Source of the DNA: Mesoaciditoga sp.
Lineage (GTDB): Bacteria; Thermotogota; Thermotogae; Mesoaciditogales; Mesoaciditogaceae
Direction of reading: 5' to 3'
Length of the DNA: 57,949 bases
Assembly: GCA_015489955.1 (NCBI GenBank)
Contig: WFYR01000061.1
Coordinates: forward strand, 1-57,949
Position 1 is the first letter of the stretch. Each line of letters starts with the position of its first letter. Below are positions 1-8,637 of the stretch, piece after piece. A model generated the notes under the pieces. That model did no database searches, was not told the DNA's origin, and was given only the letters and a program-made list of their open reading frames with translations. The position numbers were made by a program, and so were the translations under genes.

Positions 1-1010
1 AGTATTCCTGTCCTTCCAACCTGGATTTTTATATCTTTGATTTTCGTTCTCGCCTGTTCAGCGGGGAACTTGTAAGCTATGGCCCATCTTGGATATTTTG
101 CGGTAAATCCCAATTTCTCTTGATAGGAAAAGTCGTTAACCTTTATAACGGCACCATCGATTGGAAAATCCACTTCGTATCGATGTTCTTGGCACCATGC
201 GAGGTATTTTTGCATCTCTTTGAGGTCATGCACCAACTTCGATTCTTTGTTCACCTTAAATCCCAACTTATCCATGTAATTCAGCGCATCCCATTGAGTT
301 TTTACATCATATTTCTCGGGGGAGATCAAAGTGTATATGAAGGAATCCAAATGGCGCCTGGCGACTTCCGAAGTATCCAACTGCCTTAGCGTTCCTGCGG
401 CCGCATTCCTGGGGTTGGCAAAGAGGGGCAGGCCAACTTCTTCTCTTTGGGAGTTCAATTTTTTGAACTCCGTGTAAGACATGTAGATTTCACCTCTTAC
501 TTCTACATTTACTCTTTGCTGGAGTATGAGAGGGATGGTGTGTATCATCTTCACGTTCTCCGTGACATCTTCTCCGACTTTTCCATCTCCTCGAGTTGCG
601 GCCAACGTTAATTCTCCGTTTTCGTATACCAATCGTATGGAAAGTCCGTCTATTTTCATCTCACAAACGTAATCGACTTGTGAAACGGAAAGCAACTTTT
701 TGACTCTTTTGTCAAACTCAACCATGTCATCCATTGAATAAGAGTTGTCAAGACTGTACATGAAAGAAGGATGCTCAACGCTCTTGAAACCTTCGAGTAT
801 TTTGTAACCCACCCTTTGTGTTGGAGAAGAAGGCGAGGAAAGCTGAGGATATTTTTTTTCAAGTTCCATGAGCTCCTTCATTAAGGCATCGTATTCGTAG
901 TCTGTTATAACAGGATCGTTCAAGGTGTAATAACGATAGTTGTGATACTCTATTTCTTTTCTGAGCTTTTTAACTCTTTGGTGCACTTTTTCCGGAATTC
1001 CATTCGCCAC
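1..1010 (-). CDS. ligA: NAD-dependent DNA ligase LigA (partial, C-terminal part outside window)
   Basis: It seals nicks in duplex DNA using NAD+ during replication and repair. About 336 codons are present, covering the N-terminal Ia domain and the adenylation domain; the OB-fold, helix-hairpin-helix and BRCT parts lie beyond position 1. The adenylated lysine sits in a KIDG motif (KxDG), followed by an RGDG-containing stretch, and the FANPRNAAAGTLRQLD and KYPRWAIAYKFPAE blocks are typical of LigA. The start is GTG at 1010, because a TGA lies in frame six bases upstream. Its ribosome site overlaps the end of the HD-GYP gene, nine bases upstream, so it is probably the distal gene of that run. 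The family assignment is very secure. Confidence 0.95.
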   Translation of the reverse strand, partial: MANGIPEKVHQRVKKLRKEIEYHNYRYYTLNDPVITDYEYDALMKELMELEKKYPQLSSPSSPTQRVGYKILEGFKSVEHPSFMYSLDNSYSMDDMVEFDKRVKKLLSVSQVDYVCEMKIDGLSIRLVYENGELTLAATRGDGKVGEDVTENVKMIHTIPLILQQRVNVEVRGEIYMSYTEFKKLNSQREEVGLPLFANPRNAAAGTLRQLDTSEVARRHLDSFIYTLISPEKYDVKTQWDALNYMDKLGFKVNKESKLVHDLKEMQKYLAWCQEHRYEVDFPIDGAVIKVNDFSYQEKLGFTAKYPRWAIAYKFPAEQARTKIKDIKIQVGRTGI

Positions 1011-1019
1011 ATTTCACCA

Positions 1020-3131
1020 CTATCCTTTAAGGGTTTCGTATATTTTCGCAAATTCGTGATGATATTTTTCGAACACGAGTAAAACTTCAGGATCAAAGTG
1101 CTTCGGATCGGTTCTACCATCGCCTTTTGTTATTATCTCAAAAGCTCTTTCGTGGCTGAGAGCGGCTTTGTACCTTCTGGGAGAGCGCAAAGCATCGTAA
1201 ACATCACATAAGGCCACTATTCTCGCCTCTATTGGTATCTCATGGCCCTTTAGACTGTCCGGATAACCACTCCCATCGTATTTTTCATGGTGGTAGCGGG
1301 CAATGTGTCTGGCCATTTCAAGAAATGGGGCGTCGCCAAGTATCATTTCACCGTAAATGGTGTGTTTCTTCATCTCTTCGAACTCTTTATTTGTTAATGG
1401 GCCATTTTTCATCAATATCTCTCTTGGAACCTTCAACTTGCCTATGTCATGAATCATGGCGTATATGCCTATTTGTTCCACAAACGCGTCAGACATTCCA
1501 AGCTTTTTGGCCAGAAATTCGCTGTATCTTCCAACCCTTTCCACATGACTTCCCGTTTCGTAATCGTATATTTCGCTTATCTCCGCGAATTTTTCTGCCA
1601 GATAAATGTACGAATTTCTCATTTCTTCTATCATTTTGTTTGAATTCAAAAGTGCGGCAAAATGCGCAGAAAAATTGGTTATGTACTCCATTTCCTCACG
1701 TGAGGGTAAATTATTTTCAAACATCATGACAAGCACCGCTATTGGTCTGGAACCAAAGAGAATCGGCACTATGTAATAATTTTCCTTTCCTTTATTCACG
1801 CTTGCCAGATTTCCATTCATTATCTCTTCTTTTAGCGCTCCCAATGATGGAATGTTGAATCTTTTTCCTTCAAAGCGAACGATTTTCGTGTTCTTTTCGC
1901 TTATATCCAACAAAGCCGCGCCTTCACAACCGTATATGCTCATAAGCTTGTCGAGGAGAATTCCGGCGGCTTCATTAACATTTCTGGACGAAGATATGAG
2001 TTTTGAAGAATCGGATAACTCCTTCAATCTTGAAGATTCTATTGCAAGGTTGTTGGAGAGGCTTTCAATATCTTCGTAGGAACTTTCCAGTTCATCGTTT
2101 GTGGCTTTTAGTTCTTCCATATGAGCCGTTATGTCCTGAACCATTTCAACGATTTTGGAATATATATTGCTGGTCTCCTTAAACTGTTTGACCCTCTTTT
2201 CAAGTTCGGGATTGACGTTTAAGACCATTTTTTTCAAATTAAGTTGAGAAGTTATCGTTGAGATCGCGCTAATCGAGTTTATTATACGGTTGGCAGAGAG
2301 CAAAAAAGACAGAAAAACGATGGCAATGAGTATTGAAAAAATAAGTATGGCCCTTTTTATCGCCGAAGATACAATATTTGAAATGGAATCGTATGGTATC
2401 AAAAAAGCGACCTCGTACGAAGTGTTTGAATTCATTCCAGCATCTCTCACTAAATCATCGTATTCTTCAAATTTCATCAAATAATCGTTACCGTTCAAAT
2501 TCACGATTTTATTTGAAGTTATATTCTTTCCCAGGTTGTGATAGGTAAGTGGGTAAACAACTTTTCCGTCTTTCAGAATGAAAAAGTGCTTGTTTCCCAT
2601 TTCCGCATTTATAAGAGAAAAGAATCTGTTTTCCTTGATGACAATTCCGCCAATCAACGTGTTTTTTTTACCTTGCACCGCGACGCTCATCGTAACGACA
2701 TTACAATGAAAGTAAGTGGAGTAAAATTGGTCTTCAACGACTTTGAACATCGAAGAGATGGAAGCCACAAACCATGGATTCGATGGGGCAATGAAAGAAG
2801 ATTGTAGTTTTACCTCCGGATAGACGTAACTTTCGCCGTCAATAACGGCAAAGGCCCAATCAGCACCGTAGGTGTCCCTGACCTTTTTCAGCGCCTCTAT
2901 CACATTTTTTTGATCGATCAATTTGTACGCGTAAATAGGAAGTGAGGCTGAAAAATCGCGTTCTACGTTTACAAACGCGTCTTTCATTGACGAGTCGTAT
3001 TTTTTCGTTTCTTCGAAGATAAGATTTTCTCTTTTTAACGTGTACGTTTTCACTTCAAACCATGTAAAAACGCCTATCGACGCCGCAAGAATTACGAAAA
3101 ACCATATGAAAAGATAAGTTCTTACCTTCAT
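1020..3131 (-). CDS. membrane sensor with extracytoplasmic domain, GAF and HD-GYP phosphodiesterase domain
   Basis: This is a predicted signal-sensing cyclic-di-GMP (or related cyclic dinucleotide) phosphodiesterase. A transmembrane helix at about residues 5-25 and another near 258-282 flank an extracytoplasmic sensor region of Cache/CHASE type. A coiled coil of about 80 residues follows, then a GAF-like domain (about 375-525) and an HD-GYP domain with HDIGK near residue 560 and HHEKYDGSGYP near 612, so the metal and GYP signature residues are intact. No GGDEF domain is present. The gene overlaps the trmFO stop by one base (TAATG), so it is probably translationally coupled to it. The ligand and the exact nucleotide substrate cannot be told from sequence. 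Confidence 0.88.
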   Translation of the reverse strand: MKVRTYLFIWFFVILAASIGVFTWFEVKTYTLKRENLIFEETKKYDSSMKDAFVNVERDFSASLPIYAYKLIDQKNVIEALKKVRDTYGADWAFAVIDGESYVYPEVKLQSSFIAPSNPWFVASISSMFKVVEDQFYSTYFHCNVVTMSVAVQGKKNTLIGGIVIKENRFFSLINAEMGNKHFFILKDGKVVYPLTYHNLGKNITSNKIVNLNGNDYLMKFEEYDDLVRDAGMNSNTSYEVAFLIPYDSISNIVSSAIKRAILIFSILIAIVFLSFLLSANRIINSISAISTITSQLNLKKMVLNVNPELEKRVKQFKETSNIYSKIVEMVQDITAHMEELKATNDELESSYEDIESLSNNLAIESSRLKELSDSSKLISSSRNVNEAAGILLDKLMSIYGCEGAALLDISEKNTKIVRFEGKRFNIPSLGALKEEIMNGNLASVNKGKENYYIVPILFGSRPIAVLVMMFENNLPSREEMEYITNFSAHFAALLNSNKMIEEMRNSYIYLAEKFAEISEIYDYETGSHVERVGRYSEFLAKKLGMSDAFVEQIGIYAMIHDIGKLKVPREILMKNGPLTNKEFEEMKKHTIYGEMILGDAPFLEMARHIARYHHEKYDGSGYPDSLKGHEIPIEARIVALCDVYDALRSPRRYKAALSHERAFEIITKGDGRTDPKHFDPEVLLVFEKYHHEFAKIYETLKG

Positions 3132-4375
3132 TAATCCTCCAATAGCAATTCTTCAAAAGATGGAAGCTCTTCAGCTTCATCCTTCTTTAAAAGTCCAAAA
3201 TTCGCGTACATGGGGTTCAAGTTAGGAGTACGACTAACGTAATCCAGCAATGCCCCTATCATGGTTTTTTTCGGTAAAGTTATGGGCTTTTTACCATTCA
3301 AAATTCTTATCAAATTAAGGGCTACAAAAAACCCAGACGCGACGGATTCAACATATCCTTCCACTCCCGTTATTTGACCGGCAAAGAATATCCTTTTGTC
3401 CTTTTTCGCCCTGAAGTAATTATCCATAATTCCAAAGGGTTCCAGATAAACGTTGGCGTGCATCACTCCGTAGCGAACTACTTTGGCCCTTTCCAATCCC
3501 GGTATCATGTGAATGATCCGCTCTTGTTCAGGCCACTTCAGCCTCGTTTGAAAACCAACCAGATTGTAAAGGCTTCCCACAGAGTTATCCCTTCTCAATT
3601 GAACGACAGCGTAATATCTTTTTCCATTTTTTGAAAGACCAACGGGTCGAAGCGGGCCGTATCTCATCGCGTCTACGCCGCTTCGCGCTATTTCTTCTAT
3701 AGGTTGGCATCGCGAAAAGAGTAGCTTCCTGTCAAAACCTTCAATTGGCAAAACCTCCGCATGTATGAGAGCTTCTCTGAATGCTATGTATTCTTCTTTT
3801 TCCATCGGGCAATTCAAATAGTCTTTACCCTCTTCGTACCTGTTTGCAAAAAAAGCCTTTGACATATCGATGCTTTCCGCCAGCACAACGGGAGCTACGG
3901 CGTCAAAAAAGTGCGCTCCCTTCCCAAATTCCTTTTCCAACCATTTGTAAAGTTCGTCCGAGGTTGCCGGTCCACTCGCGATCACCCATATATCTTCGTC
4001 TCGAGGAATGCTTTTCACTTCTTCTCTCTTCACAACAACATGTGGAGAACTTTCTAAAGTTTCCGTTATCTCTTCAGAAAAAGCCTCTCTATCAACTACC
4101 AGAGCTCTTCCGCCTGGAATTGAATGTTTCCTGGCCACTTTTAATACGAAAGATCCGAGTTTTTCAAGTTCTTTTTTCAAAAGACCGGAAGCGTTTCGAG
4201 AAGCATCCAACGACTTTAAAGAGTTTGAACAAACCAGTTCGGCAAACTTAGCGCTTTTATGCACTCCGCTTTCAACAGTTGGTCTCATTTCGTGAAGGAA
4301 CACATCGTAACCTCTGTTTGAAAGCTGAAACGCTATTTCAGAACCTGCCAAACCAGCGCCAACTACGTGTATCAC
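3131..4375 (-). CDS. trmFO: methylenetetrahydrofolate--tRNA-(uracil-5-)-methyltransferase TrmFO
   Basis: TrmFO is an FAD enzyme that makes 5-methyluridine at position 54 of tRNA, with 5,10-methylenetetrahydrofolate as the one-carbon donor. The 414-residue protein starts with the FAD-binding GAGLAGSE motif and has the family blocks LHEMRP and FAELVCSNSLKS, followed by GRALVVDRE and the C-terminal GQITGVEGYVESVASG. Length is normal for the family. Its ATG overlaps the stop of the upstream anti-sigma-like gene (ATGA), and its own stop overlaps the start of the HD-GYP gene, so it sits inside a coupled operon. A second tRNA modification gene, queH, lies two genes upstream. Confidence 0.96.
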   Translation of the reverse strand: MIHVVGAGLAGSEIAFQLSNRGYDVFLHEMRPTVESGVHKSAKFAELVCSNSLKSLDASRNASGLLKKELEKLGSFVLKVARKHSIPGGRALVVDREAFSEEITETLESSPHVVVKREEVKSIPRDEDIWVIASGPATSDELYKWLEKEFGKGAHFFDAVAPVVLAESIDMSKAFFANRYEEGKDYLNCPMEKEEYIAFREALIHAEVLPIEGFDRKLLFSRCQPIEEIARSGVDAMRYGPLRPVGLSKNGKRYYAVVQLRRDNSVGSLYNLVGFQTRLKWPEQERIIHMIPGLERAKVVRYGVMHANVYLEPFGIMDNYFRAKKDKRIFFAGQITGVEGYVESVASGFFVALNLIRILNGKKPITLPKKTMIGALLDYVSRTPNLNPMYANFGLLKKDEAEELPSFEELLLED

Positions 4376-4785
4376 TTAATCTTCCTCCGTAGTATCAACG
4401 AATTTCCACTACAGACATCCTCGTATTCCCAGCTATCTACCAAATTCCTTATCAAGTAAAGGCCAAGCCCTCCTTCTCTCGGTTGAGAAAGTGAACGAGG
4501 CTTCAATTTTTCAAGTTCAACCTTGGGGCCAAAATCCCTTATACGCATTTCTAAAAATCCATCTTCAATTCTGAAAGTACACGAGATCAGTTTGGAAGAA
4601 TCAAATTTGTACGTGTGTTCTATAACATTCACCAGAGCTTCTGAAAGTACGAGTTCCAAATCGTATAATAAACTCTCATCGTTAACATCGTTGGAAATGA
4701 GAAGGTTTCTAAGAACGCAGCGAGTGGTTTTAACAACTTTAACAGAAGCGGGAAGCACTATCACGGCTTTCTCAAATTCGCTCAA
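4372..4785 (-). CDS. anti-sigma-factor-like serine kinase (HATPase, RsbW/SpoIIAB-like)
   Basis: This 137-residue protein is a single GHKL-type ATPase domain of the kind found in anti-sigma factors and switch kinases. The N-box shows as ELVLSEALVNVIEHTYK, the G1 region as MRIRDFGPKVE and the G2 region as REGGLGLYLIRNLVDSWEYE. The start is TTG at 4785, with an AAGGAGG sequence about ten bases upstream. No partner sigma factor, anti-sigma antagonist or phosphatase is encoded in the window, so its target is unknown. It is coupled to trmFO by an ATGA overlap and lies about 20 bases after the PucR-type gene. A sigma-regulatory role is inferred from the family only. Confidence 0.8.
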   Translation of the reverse strand: MSEFEKAVIVLPASVKVVKTTRCVLRNLLISNDVNDESLLYDLELVLSEALVNVIEHTYKFDSSKLISCTFRIEDGFLEMRIRDFGPKVELEKLKPRSLSQPREGGLGLYLIRNLVDSWEYEDVCSGNSLILRRKIK

Positions 4786-4806
4786 TTCGTTTAATCCTCC
4801 TTTTTT

Positions 4807-5352
4807 CTATTCATCAAAAAGGGAATAAAGTTTCACAGCGTCTTTTAAATTTTTGGGATCTAAACCTGTAAGCTCTTTGATTTTATTCAATCTGTAAAGA
4901 ACCGTATTTCGGTGAACGTTTAAAGAAATTGCCGTTTTCATAACGCTGAAATTGTTGTCAAGAAATTCTTTGAGGGTTTTTAACAGTTCTTCATGAGAAA
5001 GAAGCGCATCCATTTTTAATTTTTCATTTGACGAAAGATTGTCGTCAGGAGAGAAACATTTCACATTTTCAAGTATTAAGTTAACGAACGAGTCCTCTGA
5101 AATGACAAAATTAGTCAAAATCAAAGATGCCATTTTATTTTTTTCCTTTAAAGGAATGGCAAAAACGTTTGCACCATCTTTTAACATACTAACCCTTACC
5201 TTTGTTTTTAAGGCAACCAAAGCCACTTCTCTTATCTCTTGGTCAATATCGAATGATGTGAAAAGGGCTTTTCCACTTTCTGAAATAATGGCAATATCGG
5301 CATTTATAGTTTTTTTCAGCTTCTTACCCAATTTTTCGTAATAACTCTCCAT
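4807..5352 (-). CDS. PucR/CdaR-type regulator with C-terminal helix-turn-helix
   Basis: The last 60 residues form a PucR-type helix-turn-helix (LNVHRNTVLYRLNKIKELTGLDPKNLKDAVKLY), as in CdaR and PucR transcriptional regulators. The N-terminal 110 residues look like a small sensory domain related to the CdaR sugar-diacid domain, but I do not see ligand residues I can name. I place the start at ATG 5352, preceded by AAAGGAAAA. An upstream TTG at 5409 would add 19 residues and overlap queH by 86 bases, which is less likely. Even from 5352 it overlaps the end of queH by 29 bases. Its targets are not known. Confidence 0.75.
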   Translation of the reverse strand: MESYYEKLGKKLKKTINADIAIISESGKALFTSFDIDQEIREVALVALKTKVRVSMLKDGANVFAIPLKEKNKMASLILTNFVISEDSFVNLILENVKCFSPDDNLSSNEKLKMDALLSHEELLKTLKEFLDNNFSVMKTAISLNVHRNTVLYRLNKIKELTGLDPKNLKDAVKLYSLFDE

Positions 5353-5887
5353 CTTTTTCCTTTCTGATGCTGAAAATGCACCCACAGTAATTTTGTCGAT
5401 ATAGACCAAGCTCTTTGGAGTATCTTACGCTTTCAAGAAAGCCGTCCTTTTTTCTAAAAATACTCGTAAAATACTCAACTCCAACACTCTTTCCTATTTT
5501 CGGTCCCACTTCGTTGATGAAATTAACGTCTTTGTGAGGACTTGTCGTCAAGGAAGTGGTGAACGCATCGAAACCAAGTTCTTTTGCCTTTAGTGCTGTC
5601 ATTCTCAAACGGTATGCTATGCACGCCTTGCAGCGCATACCTCCTTCCGGCAAATCCTCTAAACCTTTTATCGCCTTAAACCACCTGTCTGGTTCATATG
5701 GAGGATAGATAACTTTAAAATTCCATGCTTTTGAAAGCTTTTCAACGGCTTCCTTTCTTTTTTCGTATTCTTGCCTGGGATGCACATTCGGATTAAAAAA
5801 GTAACCAACAACCTTATGCTCCATCGACAACCGCTTGTAAGCGGTTGTCGCATCGGGAGCACAACAAATATGTAAAAGTATTCTCAT
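5324..5887 (-). CDS. queH: epoxyqueuosine reductase QueH
   Basis: QueH carries out the last step of queuosine tRNA modification, reducing epoxyqueuosine to queuosine. It is the iron-sulfur and non-haem-iron alternative to QueG. The 187-residue protein has the expected cysteine motifs: HICCAPD near the N terminus, CKACIAYRLR in the middle and YCGCIFS near the C terminus. The start ATG overlaps the transketolase stop (ATGA). A perfect inverted repeat with 12-base arms lies at 5825-5850, starting about 37 bases into the coding sequence, and could form a strong mRNA hairpin. No other queuosine genes are in the window. Confidence 0.93.
   Translation of the reverse strand: MRILLHICCAPDATTAYKRLSMEHKVVGYFFNPNVHPRQEYEKRKEAVEKLSKAWNFKVIYPPYEPDRWFKAIKGLEDLPEGGMRCKACIAYRLRMTALKAKELGFDAFTTSLTTSPHKDVNFINEVGPKIGKSVGVEYFTSIFRKKDGFLESVRYSKELGLYRQNYCGCIFSIRKEKDGELLRKIG
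5825..5850. repeat. perfect inverted repeat with 12-base arms in the 5' part of queH
   Basis: CGACAACCGCTT and AAGCGGTTGTCG are separated by two bases (GT on the plus strand). In the mRNA this gives a stem of 10 base pairs or more with a six-base loop, beginning about 37 bases after the queH start. It encodes the ordinary residues ATTAYKRLS, so the coding frame is not disturbed. Confidence 0.8.
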
Positions 5888-7809
5888 CTATTCAACACCT
5901 TTTTGACTTTTTCTTTCAGTGACTCAACATCCAGTCCTTCCATTTCGTAAAGCGTACTTGCCGCTCCTGAGCGGGTGTATTCGCTCAATCCTATTTTATC
6001 AAATGTTTTCGGATAAGTGCCATTTTCCGTTATGAATTCTGAGATAACGGCGGCCAATCCGGTATGAACGTTATGATCTTCAAAAGTTATGACGTGTTTT
6101 GAATCGATGTACTTTCCTATCCATTTTGGAAGATCAAATGGACATGGTACGCCTATGACACTCACTTTTATTCCTTCTTTTTCCAACTCGTCCGCGGCTG
6201 AAACGGCTATGTGAGAGGTTTGTCCGTAAGAGAATATGGTAACATCTTCTCCTTCTCTAAATAGATCACACTCTCCGTATTCAAATTTGTAGTCTTCTCC
6301 AAAGAAGGCTTCCCCGTTTTTCTTTTTTATGACAGGTATCTTCGATCTTCCAACTGCCACCGCGTAATTTCCATACACCTGAGCTATGTGCCTTATAACC
6401 CTATCGGTTTGGTTGGCGTCCTGTGGCACGATGAGCTTAAAGTGGTAAAGATTTCTTAAAACGCCTGTGTAATCAACACAGTGGTGAGTTTTGCCATCTT
6501 CGCCAACATCCGTTCCAACGTGTGTGACGACCAATTTTAAATTGGTGTGATTTATATCGTTAAGCCTATGCTGATTGTAAGTTTCGTCTATCCCGAAAAC
6601 CCCAAAATCACTAAAAAACGTTACCACGCCTTGAGATGAAAGGGCACCTCCAATTGTGGCTGCATTATGTTCTTGAATGCCAACTTGCCAAAAAGAGTTT
6701 GGTACCACGCTTTCAGCCATATTGGTTTTCGTAGAAGGTTTTAAATCGCAATCTAAGATGGCTATAGGTGTATTGTCTTTTTTCTTTTCATTGAAAAAAG
6801 CTATGTCTGCCAGTGCGCGGCCGAAGGCGTCCCTGTTTGCAACTTTTTGAGTCACATCGTATATTCTTGGTTCTCCAGTGTCCACCTTTATTTCGTACGT
6901 TGGTATTTCGTAATGAGGCTTGTTAAAGGTTTTTCTCATCTCAATGTATTTTTCAAGATCGTTTTCCAGACCCAACTCTTTCAAAGCCTTATCACATTCC
7001 TCCATGCTGAGAGGCTTACCGTGATAAGTCACATCGTCTTCCATGAATGAAATTCCCTTTCCCATAATGGTCCTTGCCAAAATGGCAGTTGGGACATCTT
7101 TGTTGTGGATGGCATACCTCACGGCGTTGTAAATTTGAGCGTAATCGTGTCCGTCAACTTCCAACACGCGCCATCCCGCCGCTTCATACTCCGCCCTCAA
7201 ATTGACGTACATTATGTTTCTCATATGACCGCTTATTTGAGCATCATTGTAGTCTATTACAACCGTTATGTTAGAAAGACCATACTTCTTTGCAAATCTT
7301 CTCGCCTCCGCTACCTGACCTTTTGCCTGCTCAGCATCGCTCATAAGCGCGAACACATGATAGTCGTTTCCCGTTATTTTGGAAGCCAAAGCCATTCCGC
7401 ACGCTGCACTTAAGCCCTGTCCCAAATTTCCGGTTGACCATTCTACTCCAGGTATTCCTCTCGTTACATGCCCTTCGTAAGGGGAATTGGCGTACCTGAA
7501 TCCGGCTATAACCTCGTCTATGTCAAAAAAGCCCAGCCTTGCCAGCGCAGAATACACTCCTGGAGAAGTGTGACCATGGCTCACTATTATCCTGTCTCTC
7601 TGTGGATTGAATGGATCTTTTGGATCTATGGCAGCGTTTGAAAAAACCGTCAAATATATGTCTATCGAACTCATTGAACCTCCCGGATGACCAGATTTTG
7701 CAACCGTGGTCATCTTCAATATATCCCCCCTGCACAAGCGAGCGAGTTCTTCCAGCTCTCTTATCTTCTTTTCCGAAAGTTTTTCCTCTTCAAAACGCGT
7801 CTTTAGCAT
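5884..7809 (-). CDS. tkt: transketolase
   Basis: Transketolase is a thiamine-diphosphate enzyme that moves two-carbon units between sugar phosphates in the pentose phosphate pathway. The 641-residue, full-length protein has KSGHPGGSMSS, HGHTSPGVYSAL and the pyrimidine-domain and C-terminal transketolase regions in one chain. The metal and diphosphate-binding GDG motif of classical enzymes appears as SDAEQAKGQ followed by IDYNDAQISG; as far as I recall this is the form seen in Thermotoga transketolase. The ATG at 7809 has a GGAGGTG ribosome site. It lies 15 bases after a nitrilase-like gene and overlaps queH by four bases. Confidence 0.93.
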   Translation of the reverse strand: MLKTRFEEEKLSEKKIRELEELARLCRGDILKMTTVAKSGHPGGSMSSIDIYLTVFSNAAIDPKDPFNPQRDRIIVSHGHTSPGVYSALARLGFFDIDEVIAGFRYANSPYEGHVTRGIPGVEWSTGNLGQGLSAACGMALASKITGNDYHVFALMSDAEQAKGQVAEARRFAKKYGLSNITVVIDYNDAQISGHMRNIMYVNLRAEYEAAGWRVLEVDGHDYAQIYNAVRYAIHNKDVPTAILARTIMGKGISFMEDDVTYHGKPLSMEECDKALKELGLENDLEKYIEMRKTFNKPHYEIPTYEIKVDTGEPRIYDVTQKVANRDAFGRALADIAFFNEKKKDNTPIAILDCDLKPSTKTNMAESVVPNSFWQVGIQEHNAATIGGALSSQGVVTFFSDFGVFGIDETYNQHRLNDINHTNLKLVVTHVGTDVGEDGKTHHCVDYTGVLRNLYHFKLIVPQDANQTDRVIRHIAQVYGNYAVAVGRSKIPVIKKKNGEAFFGEDYKFEYGECDLFREGEDVTIFSYGQTSHIAVSAADELEKEGIKVSVIGVPCPFDLPKWIGKYIDSKHVITFEDHNVHTGLAAVISEFITENGTYPKTFDKIGLSEYTRSGAASTLYEMEGLDVESLKEKVKKVLNR

Positions 7810-7824
7810 ACAAACACCTCCATT

Positions 7825-8637
7825 TTAGAACAACACTCGTTCGTAATCATTTAGTTTTGACATCCATTTCAATTCGTTGAGATCGTCGAAGTTTACATCT
7901 GCCACTACCACTTCCCCTTTATCTGAAGAATTCGAAATGGCCAGTATTCCATCACCAAGGTTTGTCAACTCTAAAGGAGCGTACAAAGCGCTTCTTCCAA
8001 TCAGCTTTTTGTTTGAATAATTTCCAACCAGCTTACTTTCTACGGAAAAAACGTAATCTTGTTGGGCAAGCATCCAGGCTTTGCTAATCGTTCTTTCCCT
8101 GTGCCCCACATTTCCAAAACGGGGGAAAAGGTAAACACTTGCTCCAAGATCAAATTCTTCGTCGAAGTCGGAATCGAACTGAGAAACGTAAATCTTTTTT
8201 TCATCACATTCTACCATTTTTTCGCTCAACATTTCACCTTGGGGTGTCCAAATATGTCCCACAAAAATTCCCTCGTTTACAGAACTTTCTTCTATGTAAA
8301 CTTTCTCAAGGCAAGAAATATCTTTGAAAATTGAAGTGTAAACTTCAAATATTTTCTTTTTTTGTAACGAATTCATGCGCTTATATGGAATAGGGTTGAG
8401 TTCCAAATTCATTCCTTGAGGGAAACAAACAAACTGTGCCCCTTCGTCTTTTGCCTGTAACACGATTTCATGAACATGCTTATAAAAATCCTTCGCACTT
8501 TTAAAAGTATGAAATTCGTCCTGTATAGCCGCTATCCTTGTGATCCTTACATCGCGTGGTTTATTCCTTGATGAAGAGAAAAATGATTTGAATTTCATTC
8601 TATGTTGGAGCAAGAACGAAAGAAAAATATTTTTCAT
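7825..8637 (-). CDS. nitrilase-superfamily-like protein, catalytic residues not conserved
   Basis: The 270-residue product has the start of a carbon-nitrogen hydrolase fold (RITRIAAIQDEF, then QAKDEGAQFVCFPQG) and a late segment like the family's C-terminal half (IGRSALYAPLE, then EVVVADVNFDDLNELK). The catalytic glutamate of the usual FPE motif is glutamine (Q74), and the segment that normally carries the nucleophilic cysteine (ICxDxxFPE) is not recognisable. I therefore expect a non-catalytic or diverged member. The ATG at 8637 overlaps the stop of the preceding small gene (ATGA), and that gene resembles the missing half. A role linked to amide or nitrile chemistry is not supported. Confidence 0.6.
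   Translation of the reverse strand: MKNIFLSFLLQHRMKFKSFFSSSRNKPRDVRITRIAAIQDEFHTFKSAKDFYKHVHEIVLQAKDEGAQFVCFPQGMNLELNPIPYKRMNSLQKKKIFEVYTSIFKDISCLEKVYIEESSVNEGIFVGHIWTPQGEMLSEKMVECDEKKIYVSQFDSDFDEEFDLGASVYLFPRFGNVGHRERTISKAWMLAQQDYVFSVESKLVGNYSNKKLIGRSALYAPLELTNLGDGILAISNSSDKGEVVVADVNFDDLNELKWMSKLNDYERVLF

Noticed and set aside
5353-5409. Longer version of the PucR-type gene starting at TTG 5409
   Set aside because: It would overlap queH by 86 bases and has a weaker ribosome site than ATG 5352.
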